Assembly: GCF_905475465.1 (NCBI RefSeq)
Contig: NC_062244.1
Span: 2,740,501 to 2,804,500, forward strand
Source of the DNA: Pieris napi
Taxonomy: Eukaryota; Arthropoda; Insecta; Lepidoptera; Pieridae
Reading direction: 5' to 3'
DNA length: 64,000 nt
The position numbers were made by a program, and so were the translations under genes. Below, in pieces: positions 52,201 through 59,443 of the stretch; the first letter of the stretch is position 1, and the number at the start of each line of letters is the position of its first letter. Under the pieces are notes generated by a model. It had not been told where the DNA came from and did no database searches. It was given only the letters and a program-made list of their open reading frames with translations.

Positions 52201-55200
52201 ATCTCGAAAAATAATTTAAAAATTAAGCAACAGCCAACAAAAAGTGACTTTGACAGCTGAACAGAGCTGATAAATTGTAGCTAAGAACCTTCTCGATCAC
52301 GTCAGGTTTCAAACAAAAATCGCATCATAATCGATCCATACGTTAAGGCTAATGCCACAGACACTCACATATCAACATCCTTTTTGGATAAAAAGAAAAA
52401 ATCTGTGACGCTACTACCTCTTAACATAGGGGCCCCCCTATGTTAAGAGGTATGGGGGTGTGGCACCCACGTTGAAAAATACTGTTTAAGACATTAAGAA
52501 TTTAAATAATTTCACAGATATTTCGCTGTTATAAATGAAAATAGCGGTATCGGTGAGCACGTATCACTGTTAAGGAAGAAGAACAGACTCGCCACGACAC
52601 TCGTCAGACTTCCATGTTTGAAAATGGTAATTCTTTTATTATACCTGAAAATAGATTTAATTTGATTTATATATTATTTGATTATATAGTACAATTACTA
52701 ATTTGGTTTTTATATAAAATCTATAAATATTCATTAATTATTTTTTATATAAAAAACTAAATCATTTTTGAAACCCTGGACCGATTAGCTTCAAATCGAA
52801 ATCATTTGACACTATCCCAAATATGCTATTTAAATAAAATTTTCAAGGAGGTTTATTCCCAGGATGGGTAAACCTCCCTTAACCAAAGACCCAACTAATA
52901 CTGTACATATTCATTTAATATATTATATTGTAGTAAAAATCTGTTTATTATCTGTATGATTTATTATATGGTTTATTATCCATACCATTATGGAAATGGA
53001 ATAAAGGTTAAATAATAAAATGATTACAGAGGGACATAGAAAATGATTGCAAAATGTCAATGAGAAGTGCAATAGATATAATTGAAAATGCTCTATTATC
53101 GCAAGAAGCTGTAATAATGGCGCATCGCGTTCCTACCAAAGTGCATTTGTTGGAGGACATCACTAAGTGGGCAGGTTTGTGTTTAAATGTATAACAAAAC
53201 GCAACGGGTAGATGGTACTATTATGGCAACTCAATATTATAAATATAACATTTTATTTTAATACTACAAATATTTGAATTGTTAATAAGAAAAATAAATA
53301 CGAAACGAAATTTATCAAGATTTTTAATTCGTTTTATTAAATGTTGCCATGACCAATTTCCAACAAAACTTGTTAATTTATGAATAAATATTATGTACCA
53401 TTTTTATTTAGCTATTTTATTACTTCTTTATAATATTTTTTAGATATAAAGCTGCCACAGAACGTAGACAGCGATTCTACACTTTTAGATTTGGGCATGC
53501 ACGAATCAAAGACTAAAGCAGTACAATTTTGTCTTCGCGACCACTATAATCTGTGGTTCCTTGAAGAAGAAATACCCAATATCACCATAGAAAGGTATAA
53601 AATATACTTCTCTTCTTTCGTATCGTATATTTGAATTTCGAACGTCAGGTCAGTAATTAATGAGGCTGAGTCGCTTGTCCATTGAATTGTCATTTTGCTA
53701 AATATTTTTGTCTCACGAAGATGTGGAATTTTCTAGTAAGAAAATGCGGTATAGTAGTAACACATATATTCTTTTCACACTTAGTCTGTCAGTCAGTATG
53801 AGCGTTGCAGTTATGCAATCACTTTTGATTTTTGAAGTTATACTTCTTTAGACGCTTTATGAAAAATTGATGAGAGTGAAATTTTACGATGCGCGCGCAC
53901 CGTGACACAAAATTAACAGAATGAAGTTGCCCACGGAAGATGCTACGGCATTGGATATAATTTAAAAACAACATTCGAATAATAATAGAATTTATGTTAC
54001 ACTTAATGTAAGAGAATAATAATAAATATTTATTTGTTTAATTTTTCAAATGTAAACTGAACTTTTTTGACTATAATGACTCCTTTTCCAGTCTTTGCTT
54101 ATTTAATTATAATTAATTATTTGCATGCAATCAAAAACTATTTTTAATAATGCCAAAGAAGTATAAATACTTACGCGCGTACATAAGTTCACACTTTCTT
54201 TTGCGATCTAGCCAACTGTGGAATCGTCTTCCAATGGGAGTCTTACCTGGGAGATACAACCTCCGATTTATCAGTAAAAGAGCATACTCCTCCCTTATGG
54301 CCCGGCAACGCACCCACGTAAACTTAACTATAAAATTTGAGTAGGTTTTATAGACACAAATAATATGAAATCGTTATCAAAGTCTTGTGAAATATCTCAC
54401 AGTATGTCAATCATAAAAGGACATTAAGAGAGTACTTACGGCTTTTAAAGATTGTAATTTTTTTAAGGATACGAGAGACGGAAGAAAAACTACTGGAATT
54501 ACAATATAAAGACGAGCCGGGTCTTTCTTCTTTCTTCTCTTACGTGGATTCTGACGAGTTGTTGGCTACAACTGAGATGACGTTCTTACCAACTCTCACT
54601 AGCAGTTCCAGTATGGTACGCATACATTTTTGTTTACCCTAAAATATCCATTCAATGTTTGTATGTATACAATAAGATTTCATTATTATAATAATAAAAT
54701 AAATTTAATTATTTGAATTAATTAAAGTAAGTTTATGATCCTTCGGCCTTACCAACTATAATAATACAGGTTGTTACCTATTAGATAAAAAGGTTAAATG
54801 CCCGCCTTTCACTGCGAGCGGAACGGACCCATTACGGACTCCGCGATACTCGTAACGAAGATTTTCATAAATGTGCTTCCACCAAAGCGGAGACGAGCGC
54901 AGCGGAGAGAGCGAGTTGAAAGAGTCACATATGAGGTTAGCGACAATCATCGTTACGAGTATAGCGGAGTCCGTAATGGGTCCGTTCCGCTCGCAGTGGA
55001 AGGTGGGTAGTAAGGTTGTAGCGCCACTGTTTTTTTTATAGATAGTGATAGTTGGATGTAATATGTGTAACTGAGCTCTTAAGAAGATTTTTTTTAGACA
55101 TGATTACTTTTTTTTTACTTATAATTGTTTTTACTTTTTATCTTTTTTTTGTTTGTTTAATTTTATCCCTTATATAATTGATGTGTATCAAAATTTGTGT

Positions 55201-57273
55201 TGTCATGTTTTCTTGTATAATTTTACGCATACATCGTTTTAGAACTTAGAAATAAATACTAAAATCCGTATTCAGTACTGTATTAAAATATAATACATAG
55301 TTTGATATTTCTTGAAACTAGATGTGAGTTCTGGAATTCATTGCATTGTTTGTTTAGCGAGATGACGAGTTTGACCCGGATCAGGCCTTCCTCTGCATTG
55401 TACCCGGCGTGGAAGGTCATCATCTGAGATTTACGGAACTGTGTGAGAGGCTGAAGCTCCCAGCTCTTGTCTTACAACCTGGTTTGGGAAAAGACGAGTC
55501 TTTACAGGATATCGCAAAGCGATTTGCTAAGGTAGGTTGCATCCGGAAACAAACTATTATTACTATAAACTATCTATTACTATAAACTATCTATTACTAT
55601 AAACTATCTATTACTATAAACTATCTATAACTATAAACTATCTATTACTATAAACTATCTATTACTATAAACTATCTATTACTATAAACTATCTATTACT
55701 ATAAACTATATATTACTATAAACTATCTATTACTATAAACTATTATTACTATAAACTATTATTACTATAAACTATCTATTACTATAAACTATCTATTACT
55801 ATAAACTATATATTACTATAAACTATCTATTTTCGTTTTGTAATTTGTAAATATTCACATACACACAGTTAACGGCTAATATGTGGATGGGTCAGATGTG
55901 TATGACAATCATCTTTTACTTAATTTTCAGTGTCTTTTGAGTCGAACAGAACTAAAGAAACATTTCTACTTGATGGGATACGAAACCGGTGTTATCATTG
56001 CCTTAGAGATGGCTGCCATCTTGGAAGATACTGGTAAGACAATTAATAAGCCTTAGAGTAGTCATACAAAAAGAAGCAGTGTTGGTCTAGTGGCTGCAGT
56101 ATGCGACTCTCATCCCTAAGGTCGTAGGTTCGATTCCCGACTGTGCACCAATGGGCATTCTTTCTATGTGCGCATTTAACATTCGCTTGAATGGTAAAGA
56201 AAAACATCGTGAGGAAACCGGCTTGCCTTAGACCCAACAGTCGATGTGTCAGGCACAGGAGGCTGATCACCAACTTACCTATTACATTGACAAATGATCA
56301 TGAAACAAATACAGAAACCTGAGGCCCAGACCTAAAAAGGTTGTAGCGCCACTGATTAATTTTATATATTCATAGAAAAATTTAACTTTGCTAGGAAAAT
56401 TTATTGTCTAATAAGTCATTATCAAGGGAAATGAAAAATCTTTCACGTATCACTTTTAACATCAGTCAACAAGATTTAGCAAGAAACTTTCATTTAAACA
56501 CATTGAAATACGACAACGCGACGAAGACACTTTGGATCACTTTCTTAATATATTTTAATTAATAATAATCAAACACTGTTCCCTTTGCTCATGCACACAA
56601 AGCAATTTTAAATCATTAGTATCTCTGCGCAATAACAAATATCACTACTTAAATAAATATTAACATTTCGTTATTCTCAGGTCTTACTGGTGTAGTATAT
56701 TGCCTGGGCGGAACACCAAACGAAATCGTAGCGCAGTTCGATTCGAAGCTAACGGAAATAAAAGATGACGTCACGTTACAAGAATCCGTAGGCAAACACA
56801 TGGTCAAACTTATGTCTGGTGAAAACACCAACTCCTTAGACGAAAAATTAAATAAAGCAACGACCTGGGAAGAAAGAGTTACGTACTGTGTACGGGATCT
56901 TATTGGAAGAGTTAGTTATTCCACTCAATACACAAAGGAATTGATAGAAGCTGCGTACTCGAGGATCATGCAAGTGAAGAAATATTCCGCTAAACCTCAG
57001 AAGTTACGTTCTCTGCTTATATTGATGAGAGCTAACTTTGATGAAGAGTTAAAGAATGATTCCTTGCAACAATATTCGCAACAACCTATAATTAAGTATC
57101 AACTGAAGGCTCCATTGTGCTATGCAGCGCAGGACTTACGCTGTGCTGCTATTATTAATAAGCACCTGGAAGAGGATCTGATAGAAGCATTTGATATACG
57201 CAATCTATGTGAAACCTACTTGCTCAATGCAGATACATTTATGACAGCTGCCGTTGAGAATGTTGATTCTTAA
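25205..57273 (+). CDS. FASN-like: fatty acid synthase-like protein with degenerate KS, KR, ACP and TE (39 coding exons, 2299 aa)
   Basis: Type I FAS layout KS-AT-DH-core-ER-KR-ACP-TE, cytosolic, no signal peptide; animal FAS makes palmitate from acetyl- and malonyl-CoA. Exons: 25205-25333, 27931-28123, 28888-29008, 29295-29498, 29633-29749, 30413-30591, 31611-31753, 32421-32624, 33543-33729, 34201-34363, 35179-35348, 36602-36753, 36880-37063, 37383-37531, 37861-38042, 38297-38416, 39043-39152, 39753-39943, 40277-40437, 40957-41196, 41644-41761, 42459-42704, 43548-43976, 45104-45253, 46098-46213, 47141-47291, 48140-48311, 48972-49084, 49961-50125, 50588-50760, 51414-51560, 51938-52135, 52518-52626, 53030-53174, 53444-53594, 54468-54615, 55358-55531, 55931-56033, 56681-57273. 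All introns are GT/AG and phase-consistent, total 6900 nt with no stop. The ATG at 25205 lies seven bases after an acceptor (AG at 25196-25197), so a non-coding first exon is likely. Many catalytic residues are lost (see the domain entries), so it may not synthesise fatty acids alone. Insects carry several FAS paralogues (Drosophila FASN1-3). Confidence 0.93.
26034..26360 (+). mobile_element. TIR-type element in FAS intron 1, inverted copy at 50890-51215
   Basis: The sequence from 'ggttgcactccgggagtgcc' to 'ctaaagaagttttcacttca' is repeated in reverse complement at about 50890-51215 in intron 30, with high identity. It has no ORF. The two copies could fold on each other in the pre-mRNA. Confidence 0.65.
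27020..27092 (-). repeat. SINE family 2 head fragment
   Basis: Reverse copy of the tRNA-like head ('gggattcgaaactacgacc', 'actaggccaacattac'). Confidence 0.5.
27120..27655. mobile_element. GC-rich foldback element made of GCGGCnnGCCGC words
   Basis: Outer arms begin CCTACAACGCACTAGCGGCT (27123) and end with the complement (to 27651). Both halves are dense with 12-base palindromes of the form GCGGCnnGCCGC. The centre is AT-rich and includes a piece of the 4385-type repeat (27417-27475). It is within FAS intron 1. Confidence 0.7.
28201..28336. mobile_element. right half of the CCCTGCGATTCTG foldback MITE
   Basis: It matches the right halves of the copies at 31278 and 40548 and ends in CGCAGGG at 28336. 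The left arm is missing, and decayed reverse-transcriptase sequence follows directly. Confidence 0.65.
28337..28868 (+). pseudogene. decayed RTE-like reverse transcriptase fragment in FAS intron 2
   Basis: It holds the remains of PIEKGVRQGGVACT (normally GVRQGCPLSP), LFNLFID, LLYTDDQVKLAS (the YADD catalytic motif as YTDD) and, in the frame 28617-28868, RRVNAGNGKTGAL, which is typical for RTE-type elements. A stop lies inside and the frames shift. Confidence 0.6.
30717..30992 (-). mobile_element. tRNA-derived SINE (family 2), full copy in FAS intron 6
   Basis: Reverse orientation, from 'cagtggcgctacaacc' to 'ctaggccaacactgctc', with B box and A box near its right end. Confidence 0.75.
31144..31590 (+). 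repeat. dispersed retro-repeat split by a MITE
   Basis: The same body as at 63120-63384: 'cacgtagtcc', 'ggaacagtgaagtcgct' and 'cccaggagacttctgcgctt', ending in a short CCATA-type microsatellite. At the CAG after 'aaattagc' a foldback MITE (31278-31512) is inserted. Confidence 0.65.
31278..31512. mobile_element. CCCTGCGATTCTG foldback MITE with CAG duplication
   Basis: CCCTGCG start and CGCAAGG end, with long inverted arms. CAG flanks both sides (31275-31277 and 31513-31515), while the unfilled relative at about 63320 has CAG once. A 3-bp CWG duplication is typical for PIF/Harbinger transposons. Confidence 0.75.
31850..31990 (-). repeat. truncated copy of the CAGTGGCGTAAC element
   Basis: Reverse copy of the right part of 23350-23652 ('tggcgtaactg', 'cttttgatggggccc', 'cacgttgtatatgtccca'). 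Confidence 0.55.
32642..32865 (+). mobile_element. Helitron, short (224 bp)
   Basis: Starts TCTACTATATAAAAATAAG after A and ends GTTTGCTAG before T. No ORF of its own. In FAS intron 8. Confidence 0.6.
33058..33480 (+). mobile_element. Helitron in FAS intron 8
   Basis: Starts TCTATATATATAAAAATGAA, has the 'acggcttgaccgatttg' phrase, and ends GCCAGGCAAGCTAG before T. 423 bases, non-coding. Confidence 0.6.
33806..34150 (+). repeat. dispersed tail repeat in FAS intron 9
   Basis: It contains 'gcaggagactcacctgatg', 'gcgttgccggcctttcaag' and 'cctaagtcgaattggtt', as at 5840-5955 and 9020-9330. The open frames at 33836-34022 belong to it. Confidence 0.55.
34201..38416 (+). other. malonyl/acetyl transferase (AT) domain, exons 10-16, residues ~493-866, active site intact
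   Basis: It has the entry motif YSGMGSQWAGMG, the nucleophile elbow GHSVGE (Ser606), the carboxylate-binding Arg631 in AAYSRG, the ISGP motif, and the catalytic His708 in AYHS. This is the best preserved enzymatic domain of the gene. It would load acyl groups onto a carrier, yet the carrier Ser is missing in this polypeptide, so a carrier in trans would be needed. Confidence 0.88.
38201..38257. repeat. perfect 28-bp-arm hairpin 38 bases before exon 16
   Basis: The arm GGAATAGAACAAAATTTGTA continues to TTACATAA, with one A in the centre and then the exact complement. It sits just upstream of the acceptor at 38295-38296. Confidence 0.9.
38492..38776 (+). mobile_element. Helitron in FAS intron 16
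   Basis: TCTAATATATAAACTTCTCG start, CCGGGTCAGCTAG end followed by T. Same subfamily as 1516-1755. Confidence 0.65.
39367..39640 (+). mobile_element. Helitron-like fragment, 3' end missing
   Basis: It matches in reverse the right part of 42013-42390 ('gcacaccgtgtgcagtttga', 'ttacgcgtca'). No CTAG end seen. Confidence 0.5.
40548..40777. mobile_element. CCCTGCGATTCTG foldback MITE in FAS intron 19
   Basis: Complete copy of 230 bases with inverted arms more than 60 bases long. Confidence 0.8.
41434..41603. mobile_element. CCTTGCGATTCTG foldback MITE, left arm shortened, FAS intron 20
   Basis: CCTTGCG start and CGCAAGG end. The left arm breaks off after about 28 bases, whereas the right arm is full length. 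Confidence 0.75.
42013..42390 (-). mobile_element. Helitron, reverse, FAS intron 21
   Basis: CTAGCAGACCGGCC at the left (3' end on the minus strand: GGCCGGTCTGCTAG) and a TCTTAATATATATAA start at the right. Confidence 0.6.
42898..43438 (-). mobile_element. SINE family 2 interrupted by another element
   Basis: SINE parts 42898-43083 and about 43336-43438, reverse orientation. Between them lies the element of 12050-12318 in inverted orientation. TAAAT is found on both sides of the insert, a possible target duplication. Confidence 0.65.
44600..45080. repeat. unassigned repeat with inverted 'gtcgcagccaacta' blocks, FAS intron 23
   Basis: The block 'tatatgtcgcagccaacta' (about 44722) recurs inverted at about 45052-45074 ('tagttggctgcgacatata'). 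The interior has no ORF. Confidence 0.45.
45405..45770. mobile_element. TIR element with GAAGTTATACTTC ends, FAS intron 24
   Basis: Near-identical ends to 14239-14870; an almost identical full copy in reverse is at 53826-54190 (intron 35), so these two are the youngest pair. No transposase. Confidence 0.65.
45816..46013 (-). other. unassigned Cys-containing open frame antisense in FAS intron 24
   Basis: 65 codons, better base composition than the surrounding intron, with several Cys and Val residues. No domain, no paired exon found. It could be a transposon relic or an exon of a nested gene. Confidence 0.2.
46394..46680. mobile_element. TIR element with TTAGGG(T/G)AAAAGCCGG ends
   Basis: 25-bp ends reading TTAGGGTAAAAGCCGGATAG and the complement at the right. 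287 bases, no ORF, FAS intron 25. Inside, 'gaggcaagtatcc' and 'ggcaactatccc' are imperfect inner copies of the end motif. Confidence 0.7.
46691..47000 (-). mobile_element. Helitron, reverse, FAS intron 25
   Basis: Left CTAGCTGATCCGGCAAACG, right end GAATTTTATATTTTAGA. Same subfamily as 1516-1755. It lies 10 bases from the previous element. Confidence 0.65.
49166..49320. repeat. small foldback with 30-bp arms, FAS intron 28
   Basis: The arm 'catcaaactaaaaagtgaaa' at about 49166 and its complement ending near 49317. The loop has one short open frame without meaning. Confidence 0.6.
50890..51215 (-). mobile_element. inverted copy of the 26034-26360 element, FAS intron 30
   Basis: Reverse complement of 26034-26360 from 'gaagtt...' to the 'ccggagtgcaacc' end. 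Confidence 0.65.
51414..53174 (+). other. ketoreductase (KR) region, exons 31-34, residues ~1711-1910, NADPH motif lost
   Basis: By order and by flanking similarity (LIDRLVDRGVRKVRLVTSQS aligns to the second helix of the Rossmann fold) this is the KR. The Gly-rich loop, normally GGLGGFG, reads SDDDILA, and the Ser-Tyr-Asn active site region reads INENSGIGEHV with no Tyr-xxx-Asn. It should not reduce ketones. Confidence 0.7.
52415..52452. repeat. 18-bp-arm perfect palindrome at the end of a SINE remnant
   Basis: Arm TACCTCTTAACATAGGGG, CC spacer, exact complement. It follows 'gtgacgctac', a decayed SINE family 2 end. Confidence 0.8.
53444..53594 (+). other. acyl carrier protein (ACP) domain, exon 35, residues ~1911-1961, phosphopantetheine Ser replaced
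   Basis: Without gaps, DLGMHESKTKAV aligns to the DLGLDSLMxVE motif of animal FAS. The DS pair is H1930-E1931, so the attachment Ser is Glu. A Ser follows at 1932, one position off; whether it could be modified is doubtful. This carrier is predicted to be unable to hold the growing chain. Confidence 0.75.
53826..54190. mobile_element. TIR element with GAAGTTATACTTC ends, reverse of 45405-45770, FAS intron 35
   Basis: Nearly identical in reverse complement to the copy in intron 24, including 'gcgcgcgcaccgtgacaca' and the microsatellite-like interior. Confidence 0.65.
54801..55003. mobile_element. foldback element with ~52-bp arms, FAS intron 36
   Basis: The arm 'gcgagcggaacggacccatt' on the left (from about 54806) and its complement on the right (to about 55003). 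GC-rich for the region. The open frame 54798-55010 is incidental. Confidence 0.75.
55557..55831 (+). repeat. minisatellite, 17-bp unit, FAS intron 37
   Basis: Unit CTATTACTATAAACTAT repeated about 16 times with a few shortened and one-base variant units. Confidence 0.92.
56077..56356 (+). mobile_element. tRNA-derived SINE (family 2), full copy in FAS intron 38
   Basis: Begins 'agcagtgttggtctagtggc' (A box), B box 'ggttcgattccc', ends 'gtagcgccactgatta'. Sense orientation, 44 bases after exon 38. Confidence 0.8.
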
Positions 57274-57450
57274 GTCTTTTCATTTACTTATTTATTTGAT
57301 GTGGGTGTATTATATTCATTAAAATTTATTTTCATATATTCTTTCTTTTATTTTTCTATACCTTGATTACTTTTAAGTTAATGTATATATGTACTAGTAG
57401 TACTAGTATATCCTATCTTTATTTCTCACAAAAACTTACATATTGCACAA

Positions 57451-57456
57451 AATAAA
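57451..57456 (+). terminator. poly(A) signal AATAAA for the FAS-like gene
   Basis: First good AATAAA after the stop codon, 178 bases downstream. A weaker ATTAAA is at about 57319. Confidence 0.5.
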
Positions 57457-57794
57457 GCAACAGTTATTTATCAAACAAGGAAATGATTGTTTGTGCGAGA
57501 CTGCACTGAGTACCTGTGTTACAGGTCACCAAACCACACCACTTTGGATCGCGAAAAGGTCTTAAAACGTAGTGTAAATGAATGCTTAGTAAACAATTAT
57601 TATTACCACTTTCTCGAACCGGAAACAGTTATTTAAAAAAATATATACTAACCTAACCGAACAATAGGTAATAATTGTTTTTTTGGACAGCTCCGGCGCT
57701 ACGGGAAATGCAACCCTTCCCAACCCTTGCGTACCAAAGTCTCCGCTGCTTTGGCTTTCTATTACATGCATAAGAGGTTGCAACATTAACAAAA

Positions 57795-58349
57795 TCTATA
57801 TATATAAAAGAAAGTCGTGTTTGTTACAACACTTATAACTCGAGATCGGCTGGACCGATATTAGTTATGTCTTTTTTGATGGATTTTTCTCCACTCCGAA
57901 TAGCAGAATAAGTAATAAAATATCGGATAAGTTATCGAATAACAAAAAATAAATTAATTAATTTTACGAATGCACACGGCATGTGGTGACATTTGTTGAC
58001 AAAACTACGCATCATTTTACGTCGAATTCGTGTCACTTTAAGAAATTCCGAACTTGAAGTAAATGAGGAGATGCATAACCAGGCTTTGATCTTGATCGAA
58101 AACATGTGTTACCTCATCAAAAAATTTTTGTAAATCAGAAAGTGCTTTAACATGCAGTATCGCAATATTGGCGATAGAGAGAAGAGGCCTAATGTGTAAT
58201 ACTGCCATTCTTCTTTTGCAATGGCAAACAATAAAACATTTCTCTATTTGCAAAAAAAGTTATCACCTTAATGAAATCCTAAAATAAGTTGAACTAAAAT
58301 AACAACGATATTATTATTAAGGCGGAACGAAGTTAGCCGGGTCAGCTAG
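57795..58349 (+). mobile_element. Helitron (second subfamily), full length
   Basis: TCTATATATATAAAAGAAAG start after A, GCCGGGTCAGCTAG end before T. Related to 3270-3581. The minus-strand open frame 58038-58253 within it has no recognisable domain. Confidence 0.65.
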
Positions 58350-58361
58350 TAATTAATATAA

Positions 58362-58774
58362 TCTACACTAATATTATAAAGAGGAAAACTTTGTTTGTTT
58401 ATTTGTTTGTTTGTTTGATTGTAATGAATAGGCTCATAAACTACTGGACCGATTTTAAAAATTCTTTCACCATTCGAAAGCTACATTATCCACGAGTAAT
58501 ATAGGCTATATTTCATTTTGAACAAAAATAGGGTTCCGTAAGATATTAGGGTTTTTCGGACACAAGGTGTAAAAAATCAACAAAAAAGTTTCTTATTTTG
58601 CGTACCCTGCCTAAACTATTAAAGATAGAACCATAAAATGTTCTAAGTAATTATAGATCTTATAAATATCTACAAAAAAGTCCGCGACACACTATACCTA
58701 TCTATGTCGAGTTAGGCACAATAACCATAAATGATATAATGACATGGCAAAACGGCGTTTGCCGGATCAGCTAG
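58362..58774 (+). mobile_element. Helitron (classic lepidopteran type), full length
   Basis: TCTACACTAATATTATAAAG start, 'tggaccgattttaaaaattc' core, GCCGGATCAGCTAG end before T. It lies only 12 bases after the previous Helitron. Confidence 0.75.
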
Positions 58775-59092
58775 TAATTAATATAAGGAAACCATATGGA
58801 GTCGTATATGAGTGTGTAAGTATTCATGAATGTGGTACTTATGTGGTACTATTTTATTATGGTTATATTTGACCTAATTGTATAAGTAATCCCCCAAAAA
58901 ACAGAAAAATTTCTGAGCAAAACTTGTGTGAAAGGGTTTCGGAGTATAGATTATATCAAAGTTACATTAGGAGGATTGCAAAAAGACAACTAGAACAATT
59001 TGGAGGAGACCTTCGCTCTGTCGGAGGTCGTGTACGTTAAATCTAATGAGATGGACTTAATGTAATCCTAATTATGTAATACTCGAATACAG

Positions 59093-59298
59093 CCTTGCTA
59101 TTCTGTAACTCACTTTTCGAACTCACACAGCGGTTTTCGCAGCGGCGGTCATTTTACGATTTTACTACAAGCCTGGACAAGGAGGGACCTTATCAGAATG
59201 CCAAATCGTAAAATGACTGTTTCACGACTGATTTGAGAGCGACCGCCGCTGCGAAAACCGCTGTGCGAGTTTAAAAAGTGAGTTACAGAATCGCAAGG
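59093..59298. mobile_element. CCTTGC foldback MITE with CAG duplication
   Basis: The same family as 31278-31512, flanked by CAG on both sides (59090-59092 and 59299-59301). Confidence 0.8.
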
Positions 59299-59443
59299 CA
59301 GGCTATTTTAATTGTTTATTTTATTTAGTCGTTTTACATAAGGTTAAAGGTATTATACATAAGATGGTATAATTGCAGTTCTAAATAAAAATATCAAATA
59401 GAATATAACACTATTTTATTATTTACATAACTAAATCACAGAA

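Larger units (their letters stand above)
55358..57273 (+). other. thioesterase (TE) domain, exons 37-39, residues ~2011-2299, nucleophile lost
   Basis: The alpha/beta hydrolase start FLCIVPGVEGHHLRF is conserved. The nucleophile elbow, normally GYSxG, reads GYETG (Glu2086). The C-terminal EGDHR-type motif reads IEAFDIR, so the His is lost as well. It cannot release fatty acid by the usual mechanism. The stop is TAA at 57271-57273. Confidence 0.8.
57274..59443. other. intergenic region after the FAS-like gene
   Basis: It holds the 3'UTR and poly(A) site (57451), an unassigned repeat fragment around 57586-57792, two neighbouring Helitrons (57795-58349 and 58362-58774), unassigned DNA (58775-59092), a foldback MITE (59093-59298) and the 3'UTR of the next gene on the other strand. 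No host coding exon is seen. Confidence 0.55.

Noticed and set aside
55557..55831. CRISPR-like array
   Set aside because: Contiguous tandem repeat without spacers in a eukaryotic intron.
25205..57273. FAS-like gene is a pseudogene
   Set aside because: 39 exons join in frame with good splice sites and no stop; the replaced residues are substitutions at catalytic positions only, not frameshifts. Kept as probable pseudo-enzyme instead.
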